This document shows positions 42,099 to 51,965 of a DNA stretch of 64,000 nucleotides, piece by piece. Within the stretch, counting starts at the first letter, position 1. Each line of letters begins with the position of its first letter. The position numbers and the translations under genes were made by a program. The stretch is taken from contig JAGVSM010004543.1 in assembly GCA_022494885.1 (NCBI GenBank), positions 46,032 through 110,031 on the forward strand, read 5' to 3'. This stretch comes from Micrasema longulum. Its lineage: Eukaryota > Arthropoda > Insecta > Trichoptera > Brachycentridae. The notes below the pieces were generated by a model. The model ran no database searches. It had not been told where the DNA came from and worked only from the letters and a program-made list of their open reading frames with translations.

Positions 42099-42282
42099 TA
42101 CGTATTGAAGTTAGTAATAATATTGTTTATTTTTCTTGTAAATTAACATATATCCGTAAAATACAATATACTCATATATTACATAGTTATTACGTGAACA
42201 TATTACAACAGAGATGAAGAACATTTAAGAGAAGGTAATATAGAAGTCTAGGCATCTACAGGGCTTATGACCTGTCAATGTT

Positions 42283-42587
42283 AGAGACGCCCCTTCATTG
42301 TTTACATTTAAGTCAAGATTGAAATGTCACTATCTAAATATTTAAATTGTTCCTTTATCCTTCTTCATTCCTTCCCATCCCCTCTCCTCTCTTCATAGTA
42401 TAGTGTAATTTTTTTTTATTTTTTATTTATTTTTGTTAATCTTTGCTTTTAATTTTTGTATAAAATTGTAAGATTCAATATGCCCATGTATTTATAATTT
42501 TCTCAAACTGAACGGTTTGGGTAGGTAGGAAGAAATTGCCTTAAGGCAATATGCCCGCCCTTATATGTATATAAAGTGTGAAATGGC
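42283..42587 (+). mobile_element. LINE family E 3' end inserted in family R
   Basis: Contains TTAGAGACGCCCCTTCATTG, TCCCATCCCCTCTCCTCTC and GGAAGAAATTGCC-TTAAGG-CAATATGCCCGCCC, which match the minus-strand element at 57.6-58.2 kb. Only the last coding remnant and the 3' UTR are present. Family R sequence is contiguous across the insertion, which proves the nesting. Confidence 0.8.
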
Positions 42588-42684
42588 TGGTTTAACTGAA
42601 AAAATATAATTTTCAGGCGTTGCCTAGTATGTAGGTGAAATAATTCAATTAGATGAATCTCACCAGCATAAAAAAGGTTTCAGC

Positions 42685-42907
42685 TCTTTGACTTCACAAA
42701 CATCAACAAATGAAAGAATTAAAGGAATATAGATGTTAAAATATGGGCAGAATGGTGAATGTTACACAGTGTGTAAAGTGGCCACTTAAACCAGCCAATG
42801 ACAGGTCATAAGCCCACTTTACACTCTGTGTAACATTCACCATTCTGCCCATATTTGAACATCTACATTCCTTCGATTCTTTCATCTGTTGATGTTTGTG
42901 AAGTTAA
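42685..42907. repeat. Long inverted repeat (arms about 95 nt) formed by two family R pieces
   Basis: The segment from TGACTTCACAAACATCAACA to GTGTGTAAAGTGG (42687-42782) faces its inverse complement at 42813-42907 with only a few mismatches and a 30-nt loop. It would form a long hairpin in transcripts. The same two pieces are not inverted relative to each other in the complete copy at 40.6 kb. Confidence 0.85.
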
Positions 42908-43129
42908 ACCATTTAAACCAGCCAATGACAGGTCATAAGCCCTGTAGATACCTAGACTTCTATATTACCTTCTCTTTAATGTTCTTCATCTCTGTTTTAA
43001 CATGTTAAAATGAACAGCTCCCCGGGGAGTTGAATCCAGTCCTGTCTACAAAAATTTGGACAAACTCAAAATATTGTTGATAGATATTACGTATTTAGAC
43101 ATATCTTATATTTAATAAAAGTTATAAAT

Positions 43130-43235
43130 TAAAATACTCGGTACACTTCCACTTATTGATTTGACCAATTAACGTTTTCACCCTCTGACGGGCATTTTCA
43201 GACTGGTAAATGTTTTACAGTGGTTTGATCATTTA
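43130..43235 (-). repeat. Penelope-like terminal motif repeat (family L, copy 1)
   Basis: Minus strand: AGTCTGAAAATGCCCGTCAG then AGGGTGAAAACGTTAATTGG and TCAAATCAATAAGTGGAAG. TGCCC/GGGT can pair between a CTGAAAA box and a GAAAACG box. Same unit at 59.28 kb. The two core boxes are each one base away from the hammerhead consensus. Confidence 0.45.
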
Positions 43236-43830
43236 TACAAAACGATTATCTTAAGTGTAGGCGCATTTAAAAACAAATGAAAGGCGATGCAATAATATTT
43301 TAGCACAAAAGAAAGGGACAGTGTTATTGGATAAAATATATGTTGGTGGTGGGGGAGGGTTTCATTCAATTTAATTACACCACAAGGCCGACAACTTTAC
43401 CAAACTTGTATTATAATTTTTAATGCCTTAGGGTAAATGAAAAATTTAATTGGTACAAAATGACTTCAATCGCATCTAAGAAAAATAGACTTATTATTTT
43501 CAAAGTTTTCTGATTTCTGATTTTTTATTTTATTTTTGTTTATTAAGAAAAACAACAGCAATACAAAAAAATATACACAACATTATAAAAAAAACATAGA
43601 ATAAAGCCAAATCAGTTTTCCACATAAATACAATTATAAAAATCCAGTTCAGTTAAATATAATTCATAGAAGTGCATGTGTGCGAGTTTTTTTTGTGTGT
43701 GAGGATGCGTGTGTTTTTGTGTGTGATAGTCCAAGAGAGTCAGTTGCATATAAAAATTTAACGTTTATTAAAAAAAGTATTCATTTTATAATGCTCTTTA
43801 GCAATATTTGTTGCATATTAAAAATCTAAT
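43236..43830. other. Unassigned AT-rich stretch
   Basis: No gene supported. A TG-rich microsatellite-like stretch is at 43675-43735. Otherwise AT-rich. Confidence 0.4.
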
Positions 43831-43835
43831 CTACT

Positions 43836-44352
43836 TTGGCAAACAAATGTTTATCGCAGGAGGCTTCACTAGCAGTTCACAATGGAGTTCTAGTACCAAC
43901 TCTAATGTATGGGAGCGAAGTATGGAATTGGAAAAATGATGAAAGTAGGTTAAACACTGTTAAAATGCAATCCCTCAGGCGAATGTGTGGTAAAACGATG
44001 TGTGATAAGTGGACAAATGTCGAGATCCATGAACTGTGTGAGGCTGAGATATGCATTATCGACAGAATCAAGAAAGGGGTACTGCGCTGGTTTGGACATG
44101 CAAAGCGAATGGACAGCAAAAGAACGTCAAAAAGGATCCACGATGCGAATGTTGATGGATACAGAAAACGAAAAGGCCGAAAAATACATGGCACGATCAA
44201 GTCCTTGAAGATGGACATGTCAAAAGTAGGAATAATCGGCGTGCGTGCATGAGAAGATGTATGAATGCAGAGGAAGCGAGGTCTGTATGCAAATATAGAG
44301 TGATATGGCGTTCTATCCTCTCTGCCTACCCATACGAGGAAACGGCGTGATG
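43836..44352 (+). mobile_element. RTE-like LINE C-terminal part (copy 4)
   Basis: The plus-strand frame 43836-44252 encodes CLSQEASLAVHNGVLVPTLM, YGSEVWNWKNDESRLNTVKM, QSLRRMCGKTMCDKWTNVEI, KKGVLRWFGHAKRMDSKRTS and IHDANVDGYRKRKG. A frameshift near 44175 (in the RPRKTWHDQ region) moves the RACMRRCMNAEEARSVC and WRSILSAYPY end to another frame, reaching 44348. Same family as copies 1-3; this one is the longest uninterrupted. Confidence 0.9.
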
Positions 44353-44915
44353 GTTTGTTTGTTTGTATTGAAAATCAATGTTTAAAATGTTGCCGCTTTT
44401 ATGCAAGCCAACGCCCCGGGAATAAGTATTTTGTTGAATTGGTTCTGTTTGACTTCCTCGAATTAAAATAGAGCGAATTTTTAAAAAAGAAAATTTGTTT
44501 CTGGATTCAAGAAAGTCAGTAATAAACCTTTGATGAGCATCGTACTTTTCCCTTCTTTCATTGCACATCTCCGTCTTTCGGTGAATATTTAGTTACCTCT
44601 CCGAGTTCTTATGCCGAATCCTCCTGTTTCTCTCCAACGTGGTATACCTCGAGCCCCTCGCTCGTAAATTCCAAGAAACGGTAATTAATTTCTGAGCTAC
44701 TGCTCTAGTATTTGGTATTCGGTATTTGCTTTATCGCCCTTATTTATGAGTACGATTCGCCAATAAATCATAACCAAAGCGGTATATATTGTGCATAATT
44801 TAGTACAGTATAAATTTGGAGCGAATGTGCAATGTTACCAATAAAACAGTCGTTATAATCAGCCCACTTGTTACCCGAATACAGCGTAGCTGTAACATTA
44901 ACAAAGAATATTTTA
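44353..44915. other. Unassigned stretch
   Basis: Mixed composition, no gene or known repeat recognised. A GTTTGTTTGTTTGTA run at 44354-44369 is the tail of the LINE on the left. Confidence 0.4.
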
Positions 44916-44917
44916 CA

Positions 44918-45245
44918 ATACAATGATATTTGTTCATAAAATTATAAACTCTAATAAAAAAACAGAATTTTGGAAAAAAATTGTTCGGAACCAGCATGAA
45001 CACGATCACAATACTAAAGAAAAGAACAAAATTAGACTTCCATTTAGGAAAAAGGCAAAGTCACAAAATTCTATTTTATTTAAAGTATTACGAAATGGAA
45101 AAAATATTTATGAAGAAAAAAACATATCAAAATTTAAAATAATGGTCAAAACATATGTGATAAACAATTTATGAATTTAATATATTTGCAATGTTATTAT
45201 TAGAACACACATAACAATATGTATGATATGTGTGCCCTACATTAA
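44918..45245 (+). mobile_element. LINE C-terminal fragment (family H, copy 2)
   Basis: The plus-strand frame 44923-45174 encodes FVHKIINSNKKTEFWKKIVR, HDHNTKEKNKIRLPFRKKAK, SQNSILFKVLRNGKNIYEEK and NISKFKIMVKTYVI. This is the YKI, HN-NTR-KN-IR-P, K-QKSILYKG---WN-LPEEIK, I--FK---K-YLI order of CR1/RTE-like LINE C termini; it is unusually Lys/Asn rich. A short 3' UTR follows with an imperfect repeat AACACACATAACAATATG / GATATGTGTG. It precedes a minisatellite. Confidence 0.75.
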
Positions 45246-45313
45246 GATTTAAATAAGATAAGATTAAAACATTTTATGAATCCTTTGAAAAAACACTAAA
45301 AACATACTAATAA

Positions 45314-45582
45314 GAAATATTACAGGTAAAAAGTCGTAGCCGCCGTAATTTTAATAATTAGAAATGTTACAAGTAAAAAGTCGTAGCCCCCGTAATTTTA
45401 ATAATAAAAAATGTTACAAGTAAAAAGTCGTAGCCCCCGTAGTTTTAATAATAAGAAATGTTACAAGCAAAAAGTCGTAGCCCCCGTAGTTTTAATAATA
45501 AGAAATGTTACAAGTAAAAAGTCGTAGCCCTCGTAATTTTAATAATAAGAAATGACACAAGTAAAAAGTCGTAGCCCTTGTA
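45314..45582. repeat. Minisatellite, six 47-bp units
   Basis: Units start at 45314, 45361, 45408, 45455, 45502 and 45549, a constant 47-bp period. Each contains ATGTTACAAGTAAAAAGTCG and TAGCCCCCGTAATTTTAATA with few differences; the last unit is cut at GTAGCCCTTGTA. The units read the same way and are about 90 percent or more alike by eye. No open frame is conserved. It may be a local tandem expansion, copy number of which could vary between individuals. Confidence 0.95.
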
Positions 45583-46505
45583 TCAAAATTATCGACGATG
45601 TGACGTATCTTACATGAGTCAAAAAATATTTCAGTAGTGAGTCAGCTTTAATAAAACAACCCCAACCTATAAAGGCCATTTTGCGCCATTATAAATTAAT
45701 CGTAAGAGGGTGCGGAGAAAGCAAGAGTAAGAAAAGTTTTATTTCTAATTATGGAAATCCACCCACCCCATTAATTCTCATTAATAAGTAATACGGTTTT
45801 ATAAAAACAGAAGAAAATTAACGGGGATTTTTTATGATTTTTTTAAACGCATAAGAACCTCATAAAACCATTAGGAGTTTAACTGTATTATCTTAGGCTT
45901 AATTTTAGTGTGCGCTGTACAGCGGGAACCAAATATTTAATTACGAATTAGGCTAATGAAAACAGGTAGCGAACATTTGTTTGAATATTTGTAAAAATAC
46001 TTATGGAAAAAAAATCTTTCGCCATAATCTAAACACGTTAAAACTTAAATGAAACCGCGAAAACCTCGAAATAACAAAAAGTCACGTTTTAATGGGAAAT
46101 TCTGAAAAAAAAACACAAACGCAAAAAAAATTACGTAAGAATTAATGGGGAATTTCTTCTGCTGTTCCTTGATTCTACCATAAAGAAGTTCAGTGCTAAG
46201 GGAAATTGGATACAAAAACGTTTTCTTACATGTGGTAAAAATCAAGGTACCTACATAAGCGTTCGGCGAAGCTTCGCGAAAATGTAATAAAAATGAAATA
46301 CTTTGCAGCGTCACAGATTCATCTGACCACGTGTTTACAATAACCAACCAATTATGACGTTGTTACTCGTATGTGTTTTTGAAAATTTCAAGTTTCCGGG
46401 GTAGCCTTGTTTTGGGAGGTTTTAAGTGTTTTGACGTTTAGCAGGTACAAATAATTTGTTTTTGCAATTATTCGAGGTTCATCTTTTCAATGTCAAAAAC
46501 AGCCG
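45583..46505. other. Unassigned stretch
   Basis: No gene or known repeat recognised. AT-rich, with short palindromes only. Confidence 0.4.
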
Positions 46506-46511
46506 ACCAGT

Positions 46512-47375
46512 AGCTCAATCGCAAATAACTATCGACGTGCTAATAAGCGATGTGTTACCATTTTCTCACCGTGGTTTATCGTATTTGCCATCACGATGAA
46601 ACATCCGTGAACACCTATTATTAAATGACAAAATATTTACGTTTCGCGACGTATAATCCTGCTGTGCAATCACAGATTTGAATTTCACCGGTGTAAATAT
46701 GGAATTAAATTATCGGCCCGGTGGCGTAATTAGCCTGCAATGCAAGAGATCTCGGGTTCGATTCCCGGCGTGGTTGATATGAAATATTTATTAAAAGACA
46801 GCGTTTTCATACTAGAATATTTCATAGTCCCTGGACTGGTATCTGAAGCGTGAGACTGATCATCATACCTTCATGTAACAAAAATAATCAAGATAAGCTG
46901 CGATTAGTGTACCAATGCAGTGCCCTATGCACCATTAGGTGCGGAAAGGGAATGATGATGAAATATGGAAAATATTTGAAAACTGCTTTTTTTATTAATT
47001 TATTTATTATTAATCATGCTATTTATTGTATTTAGCCGGCGGTTGGCCAGCCGAATATCAAGAAAAGCAGTCGCCATAGTAATTATAATTTAATTTTCAA
47101 TTTTAAAAATTTTTCATTTTCACTTTTTAAAATTAAATACTCCTTACTATTTTGCAAATGCAATATATTGGTATTATTTTTTATAGTAAACACCGTTTTT
47201 TCGCCCATGAACTGTATTTATTTACTAGGAAAACAAAAAACAAACCGACACGAGCGTTGACCTAGAGATTACACACGCGTTGACTTATAACTGCGATAAC
47301 TTAAGCATGTTCATTGTGATTGCTCAAATGCTTAGCATGTTTTTTATCACGTCGATAGTTATTTGTGATTGAGCT
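46512..47375. mobile_element. Element bounded by 28-nt terminal inverted repeats, non-autonomous, carrying a nested SINE
   Basis: AGCTCAATCGCAAATAACTA and TCGACGTG (46512-46539) face the inverse complement at 47348-47375 with one mismatch in 28. Extending outwards, CAGTAGCTC and CAGGAGCTC (inverse strand) suggest an end of the CAG type seen in hAT and related DNA transposons, but no clear target duplication is visible, so the superfamily is unsure. Without the SINE at 46713-46964 the element would be about 610 bp and non-coding, a MITE-like size. Confidence 0.65.
46713..46964 (+). repeat. tRNA-derived SINE family 2, full-length copy
   Basis: Starts CGGCCCGGTGGCGTAAT (A-box region), B box GGTTCGATTCC (46756-46766), linker TTGATATGAAATATTTATT, body CTGGACTGGTATCTGAAGCG, CAATGCAGTGCCCTATGCAC and a GATGATGA tail. 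About 250 bp. This is the reference copy for the fragments at 1.6, 7.9, 19.6, 20.3, 22.6, 39.3 and 42.0 kb. Its insertion inside a TIR-bounded element dates it after that element. Confidence 0.85.
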
Positions 47376-48465
47376 CCTGAAGTTGTAACGTCGCTGGCGG
47401 TACAATTTCGAAGTATCGGTGGAGATATTTATGACAAAACTTTCAAAAAGCGTGGCAATGATGCACACAAACAAATCATGTATGTTTCTAAAATACTGAA
47501 TTTTCTTAATTATGCATTTATTTAATACTTTTGAAATCTACACGTAACATAATTAATTTGCTCAATTTAATTTCATAAGATAATTAAAAATACACATTAA
47601 ATCCCAATTATCACAAATTAAAGAAATAGGTTTTGGTGGAATTGGCAAAATTCACAAAGGTGGTCCAAGAATTGATCGACAGCAGAGTATTACCACGTAG
47701 TTGAATGAATTGCGATTTCCCCATCTGAATGGGCTCAATGCCTTTGACTTGTTAAATGCAAGGTTGGGCCCTGTAATTCTATTCGTACAGTTACTTTTAA
47801 TTGGCGGAAATGGACGGAAAATTCCGAAATTCGGCGAGTCACTGAGACCTGTAAAGGCGGTAGGAGCGTTCTACAATAACCGCGATTTGTAATCAATTTG
47901 CAGTCTAACTGTATCAATGGAGTTGTCGAACGCCGCGTCGATTAATCTGACCAGGAAAAATCACGTCATTCCAAAATAAACACCAATTTTTAATATACGT
48001 GGATTTGGACACAAACTGCACACGTGTGAATCAAAACTCAATAAACAAATGAAAGCAAAAAACCACAACAATCAATGTTGATACAATATAAAAATAACAT
48101 GTATTTTTCTATTTATGTACAAAGGAAAAATTGTGTTCAGAAACTGGTAGGCATATTAATCGTTTACTGATATTACAAGGTAAAAACGCAGTTAAAATTT
48201 TTATTAATCGTGGAAAATTAAAATAAAGGTTTAAGTTTATTTTTTATTGTTATTATTTTAGCTATTAACATAAGTACTGTCCGTTTTGGTAAAAAAAAAT
48301 GGTAAAGGTTTTACTGCATTCAAATACAATTTTCTGCTTTACAACATGTTACATATATTATTGTATTTAATTACAAGCCTTCACAGTGGAATATCCTGCA
48401 GACGAAAGTAAGCATTTTCGACACCTCCTTCTATTCGTGTTCAATCGAAGGAATATTCTAATAAT
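47376..48465. other. Unassigned stretch
   Basis: No gene supported. 47640-47960 is less AT-rich and unique in the window (with ATTGATCGACAGCAGAG and GTCGAACGCCGCGTCGATT); overlapping frames on both strands have no domain. Confidence 0.35.
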
Positions 48466-48574
48466 TTATCTATGTTCATTTTGAACCAACGTACGCGCAT
48501 TGTCATACCTACCTTGTTTATTGTTAATATTACATCGTATGCACTGTATTTTGTGGTTACCTAACGTACATATT

Positions 48575-48965
48575 TTTTTTATTTTTTTTGACGGACTTAT
48601 GCAGTCTATTCTTACAATGGTAAATAAAATTTCTTATAATAAATACAGGTACTAATAAAATTAAATTAAAGCTACGACAAAAAAAAAAAAATTACTACCT
48701 CAAGACAAGATCTTAGTGAATTTTTAAATCTATTATAAAGACTTACACCAAAAAAGTCCAAATCTTGTCTCGAGTTTACAATACGACACAATCGGGACAT
48801 TGGTGCATTCAAGCCATAGTTTGTGCGGTGTTGATCGAGGAACAGCGCATTATTATTTCGCAACCGGCGGATCGGAACTCTGAATGCCACTTGTTCCAGT
48901 AACGATGGTACATCAATTAAGCCATTCCGCAAATTAAACATAAATATGGAGTCAATGTTATTTCT
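48575..48965 (-). mobile_element. Jockey-like LINE (family F) 3' end nested in family G
   Basis: The minus strand encodes MFNLRNGLIDVPSLLEQVAF, RVPIRRLRNNNALFLDQHRT, NYGLNAPMSRLCRIVNSRQD and LDFFGVSL, the C terminus of a Jockey-like RT related to family B. The 3' end carries an A-rich run (T runs near 48571-48588 on the plus strand). TACATAT stands at both edges (left near 48566-48572, right near 48960-48967), a probable 7-bp target duplication. Confidence 0.8.
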
Positions 48966-49375
48966 ACGTTTACATATGGACTTATATTATATGGGACTCG
49001 TTGCACATTATTCATTCAATATGTACGAATTATTTTTTTAATTAAAATGCTTTATTCGAAATAAGGTTTTTAAACTTACTATATTCTTTAAAAATACAAT
49101 AAAAACATCATTATATTACTTAAGAAAAACATTTTAAAATAGGTTTCGTAAGTTGGTATAAACAATTTTTTTTAAATTTTCTTTTTAGTCAAACCTCTTA
49201 CCAAGTTCTCTCATATACCCTTTTCACTATAAATACCCGTTTTTTTGTAATTACTTACGCACCTACACACACGCACCATCACACATTCATTCACATACAA
49301 AAATAAAAACGTCGCACACATACAAGTTTGTAAACTCTTTTCTCTTATATCTTATTCTAATTCTTGGAATCTTCA

Positions 49376-49445
49376 TAATAATAATAATTATGGATAACTT
49401 ATACAGCGCCATTTTCGTAATATAATACCTCAAGGGCGCTTTCAT
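49376..49445 (-). repeat. L2-type structured 3' tail
   Basis: ATAATAATAATAATTATGG then ACAGCGCCATTTTCG and ACCTCAAGGGCGCTTT: the shared tail in minus orientation with an intact AGCGCC/GGCGCT stem. Only the tail remains. Confidence 0.75.
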
Positions 49446-49840
49446 GTATCTAAGTTTTGCTCAACTACGTTTGGCAAAAGGTCACTGGAAAATATTGGCC
49501 ATTCCGAATTTAACAAACTGCCCGATGAGCTAAAACACGAAAAGTCGAATAGCAAATCCAAGAGTGTCGCAATTAAAAAAAATACTGAAATCTTTTTGAT
49601 AGTGATAGTTATAAGGGTAATTTATATAGATGGTGTAAAGTACTGTGTTTTACGTTTCTTACATTATGTTCTCTTACTATTTCGGATGTAGATAATATGT
49701 ATTGCCACGAAAATATTTTCTTTTTATGTACGGTCCCAAATGAGTTTTTTTATAGCTCTTATGAGTATAATATCTGCTATATGAATTTTATATTTTATTT
49801 ATAAAAAATAAAACAGTAAAAAAATGTATATTAAGTTTTA
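49446..49840 (+). mobile_element. LINE C-terminal fragment with 3' UTR, nested in family G
   Basis: The plus strand encodes SKFCSTTFGKRSLENIGHSE followed by FNKLPDELKHEKSN and a degraded KSKSVAIKKNTEIF. TTFGKRS---G--FN-LPDELK is the end of a CR1/BTE-like LINE RT. About 230 bases of 3' UTR follow, with an ATAAAAAATAAAACAG end near 49802. Confidence 0.65.
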
Positions 49841-49959
49841 TTAGATTAAAAGTGGATTTTTTAATGGGTTCTAGTATTGTATATGGCATAATAGTACTAC
49901 ACACGTGCGTTTCCAGAAACTATCTACCAGCCAGCGGGCCACATGGCGACGATATCTAC

Positions 49960-51965
49960 TAGGGTGATGCTTAAAAGACCCAAAAAATTTTTTTGTTTCT
50001 TTTCTCTTGATTCACCCTCCCGTTTTGTTCTACCTAATAAGAGAAACTTAAATTAATTTTTTGAGATTTTTTGAGAAAAATTTAAAGGTCGCTACCGAAG
50101 ATTAAAAAATCTAAAATTTTCCCAAAAAGTGATTATTTAAAAAAAATTGTATTTATTATATATTTTTTTTTTTTTACATAATTAAAGCTAAAATGAGGTT
50201 ATAAGGTCCATATATGTTACTCAAAGCTAATTTTGTATCATATATGTGTTACAATTTACTTTCGGGATGTGAACAAACAAGAGGAAAATTAGACAAAAAA
50301 CACAGATTTTTATAAAATTTCTTTAACTGTCACAATTAAAAAAAAACTTATTACAGAATTAATATAAGCTTATATTAGTTGTTTAGAGTCCTTAAAAAGA
50401 TTTTGATGCACAATTAACACGTAAAAAACTCATTATGCAGACAGCAAAGTTGCTTTTTTGTAGTTCGGGAACTTTTGTCTGAAGGACTTCACAAGAAGCA
50501 AAATATACTGCTTCTGGTCTTCATCTAGGGTCAGTATTTTGTTGTACTCTTGGATTAAGGACACCCCTCTCTCTGCTGTATCATTGACTACCTTAAATTT
50601 GGATACTATCTCCTTACTTTGAATATATTCCTTGTCTTTGATCCAGTCTTCAACTTTTTTCTTGAGGAAATCGGAGCTTAATCCGGTAATAGAAAAGAAT
50701 CGTTTGGTGTTACTAGTGACAAAATCTTCTAGATTTTTATTACCAATGTTATCAATGTCTACATTAATTCTTTTCGGGCAAAAATCAGCTCCTTCTTTCT
50801 TTAGAGCTTCCACCATTTTCTTCTTAGTTTCATTTCTCACTTTGTCGTCAAAAAATGATAAGGCGATAAGTTCCTCTGAGACATACCATAAATGGCCACA
50901 TACTTTATTTATTGCTTTTCTAGCTATGACAGGGTTTACATCCTCATACTTCTTAAATCTTTGAGGAGTTCTAAGTCGTTTCTTGGGGCTGAACAAGCGG
51001 ATGGAGCTTGGAACCAATACTTTATATAGATTAAGACTGTAAAAATACAGATTTCTCGCAAACCTTTTTCCTCTTGTTTTGTTAGTCTGAATTGTTCTCG
51101 AAACAAGAACATTTTCAGAGAGTAGATAGACTTTGCCATCCAACGTGCTCGGTGCAGACCTGCAGGATTTTTGAATGACACGCCATTTTTTAGTTCTCCT
51201 CCCAAAAATACAATGCTTAGTTGCAAGAGTTCCTTGTAATCATCTCTGGGCTGATATTCTGTCAATTGTTTCTTAGCAAAATTAATTATTTCATCTTTCA
51301 CATCTTGGAGCTTTTCAATAGATTCTTCATCAGTTTCTAACGTCGCATACTCTTTTTTTATTAATTAATTGCCAGTTTTTCTGAAATCTTTTGAATAATG
51401 AATTATCTGGTCCAGACGAAGGCCCAGTTTCGTTTTGAACAACTGATTCCAGCATAATTTCCATAATGTGATGCCTACATGCTAGCCAGAGCATTTCCTT
51501 ATCCATTTTCTGCTCAAGTAGAATACAAGCCCCTTTTCGAGACCCGGTATTAGATGTGGTTGTGTCAAAACTCATACTCATTACTTTATTGAGTAAACCC
51601 CATGAAAGGAGGGATTCATAAACTGCTGATGCAATTTTTTCACCTTCAGCAGACTCAAGTTTCGGAATGCAGAGAAGCTGATCCACCCCTTTACCAGAAA
51701 CTAAAACTGGAAGTCGGTCAACAACTTCATGGCCTGTGAAATGTGAAAGTGTTTAGTGGGATAATAATTTTTTGTAATATAAAAAATTACCACAGAAAAT
51801 TAAATTGAATTTTATCATTTTTTATTAAATTTAAAGCCTGGTAGCGACCCCTAAAACTTAATGAAATCCAACAAAATTTTAGTTAACTCCATTTTACATA
51901 TGAGAGATCAAAATGGGAGGGTGAACCGTTGAATTTTTTAACTTTCATTTTTAAGCATCACCCTA
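49960..51965 (-). mobile_element. hAT-superfamily DNA transposon, complete ends, decayed
   Basis: 2,006 bp. Terminal inverted repeats are perfect over 17 nt (TAGGGTGATGCTTAAAA at 49960-49976 and its inverse complement at 51949-51965), and ATATCTAC flanks both sides (49952-49959 and 51966-51973), a perfect 8-bp target-site duplication. An 8-bp duplication and a TAGGG-type end are hallmarks of hAT elements. The inside encodes a transposase remnant on the minus strand. Perfect ends with a crippled transposase suggest it was last moved by an enzyme supplied elsewhere, or that the gene decayed faster than I can gauge from ends. Confidence 0.92.
50433..51752 (-). pseudogene. hAT-type transposase pseudogene, C-terminal two thirds
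   Basis: Minus-strand frame opens after a stop at 51753-51755 and encodes SHFTGHEVVDRLPVLVSGKG, MSFDTTTSNTGSRKG (candidate catalytic Asp in FDTT), LACRHHIMEIML (C-x2-H motif) and SGPDNSLFKRFQKNWQLI, then stops near 51330. It resumes as IINFAKKQLTEYQPRDDYKE, NPAGLHRARWMAKSIYSLKM, KYWFQAPSACSAP; a frameshift near 50980-51000 moves it to a frame with AINKVCGHLWYVSEELIALS, NLEDFVTSNTKRFFSITGLS, VVNDTAERGVSLIQEYN and a C terminus at 50433. This protein family is widespread in arthropods and cnidarians and usually annotated as uncharacterised. The N-terminal part and any zinc finger are missing; only about 210 bp separate the frame start from the terminal repeat, so an internal deletion or lost exons is likely. 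Confidence 0.88.

Larger units (their letters stand above)
42197..43077. repeat. Family R composite: foldback arrangement interrupted by a LINE 3' end
   Basis: 42197-42282 is plus-orientation R core (GAAGAACATTTAAGAGAAGG, GCATCTACAGGGCTTATGAC). A LINE 3' end is inserted at about 42283-42587, after which R resumes with ATGGCTGGTTTAA. From 42598 the sequence is minus-orientation R (TTTTCAGGCGTTGCCTAGTA, AAAGGTTTCAGCTCTTTGAC), reaching GACAGGTCATAAGCCC near 42815, then plus orientation (CTGTGTAACATTCACCATTC) to 42907, then minus again to the terminal block (CTCCCCGGGGAGTTGAATCC, ACTCAAAATATTGT). At least three orientation switches occur. Confidence 0.8.
48470..49885 (+). mobile_element. Family G LINE 3' UTR copy with two later insertions
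   Basis: 48470-48570 and 48966-49370 match the 3' UTR of the LINE at 37.6-38.2 kb (CATTTTGAACCAACGTACGC, then GGGACTCGTTGCACATTATT, then the CA-rich CACCTACACACACGCACC part), and 49845-49885 matches its AGTGGATTTTTTAAT and CTAGTATTGT end. The gaps hold a minus-strand Jockey-like 3' end and a composite of an L2-type tail plus another LINE 3' end. No G coding sequence. Confidence 0.75.

Noticed and set aside
45314..45582. CRISPR-like array (regular 47-bp period)
   Set aside because: There are no distinct spacers; the whole unit is repeated head to tail, and the context is eukaryotic. It is a minisatellite.
50632..50964. Plus-strand 110-codon frame
   Set aside because: Antisense shadow of the hAT transposase pseudogene.
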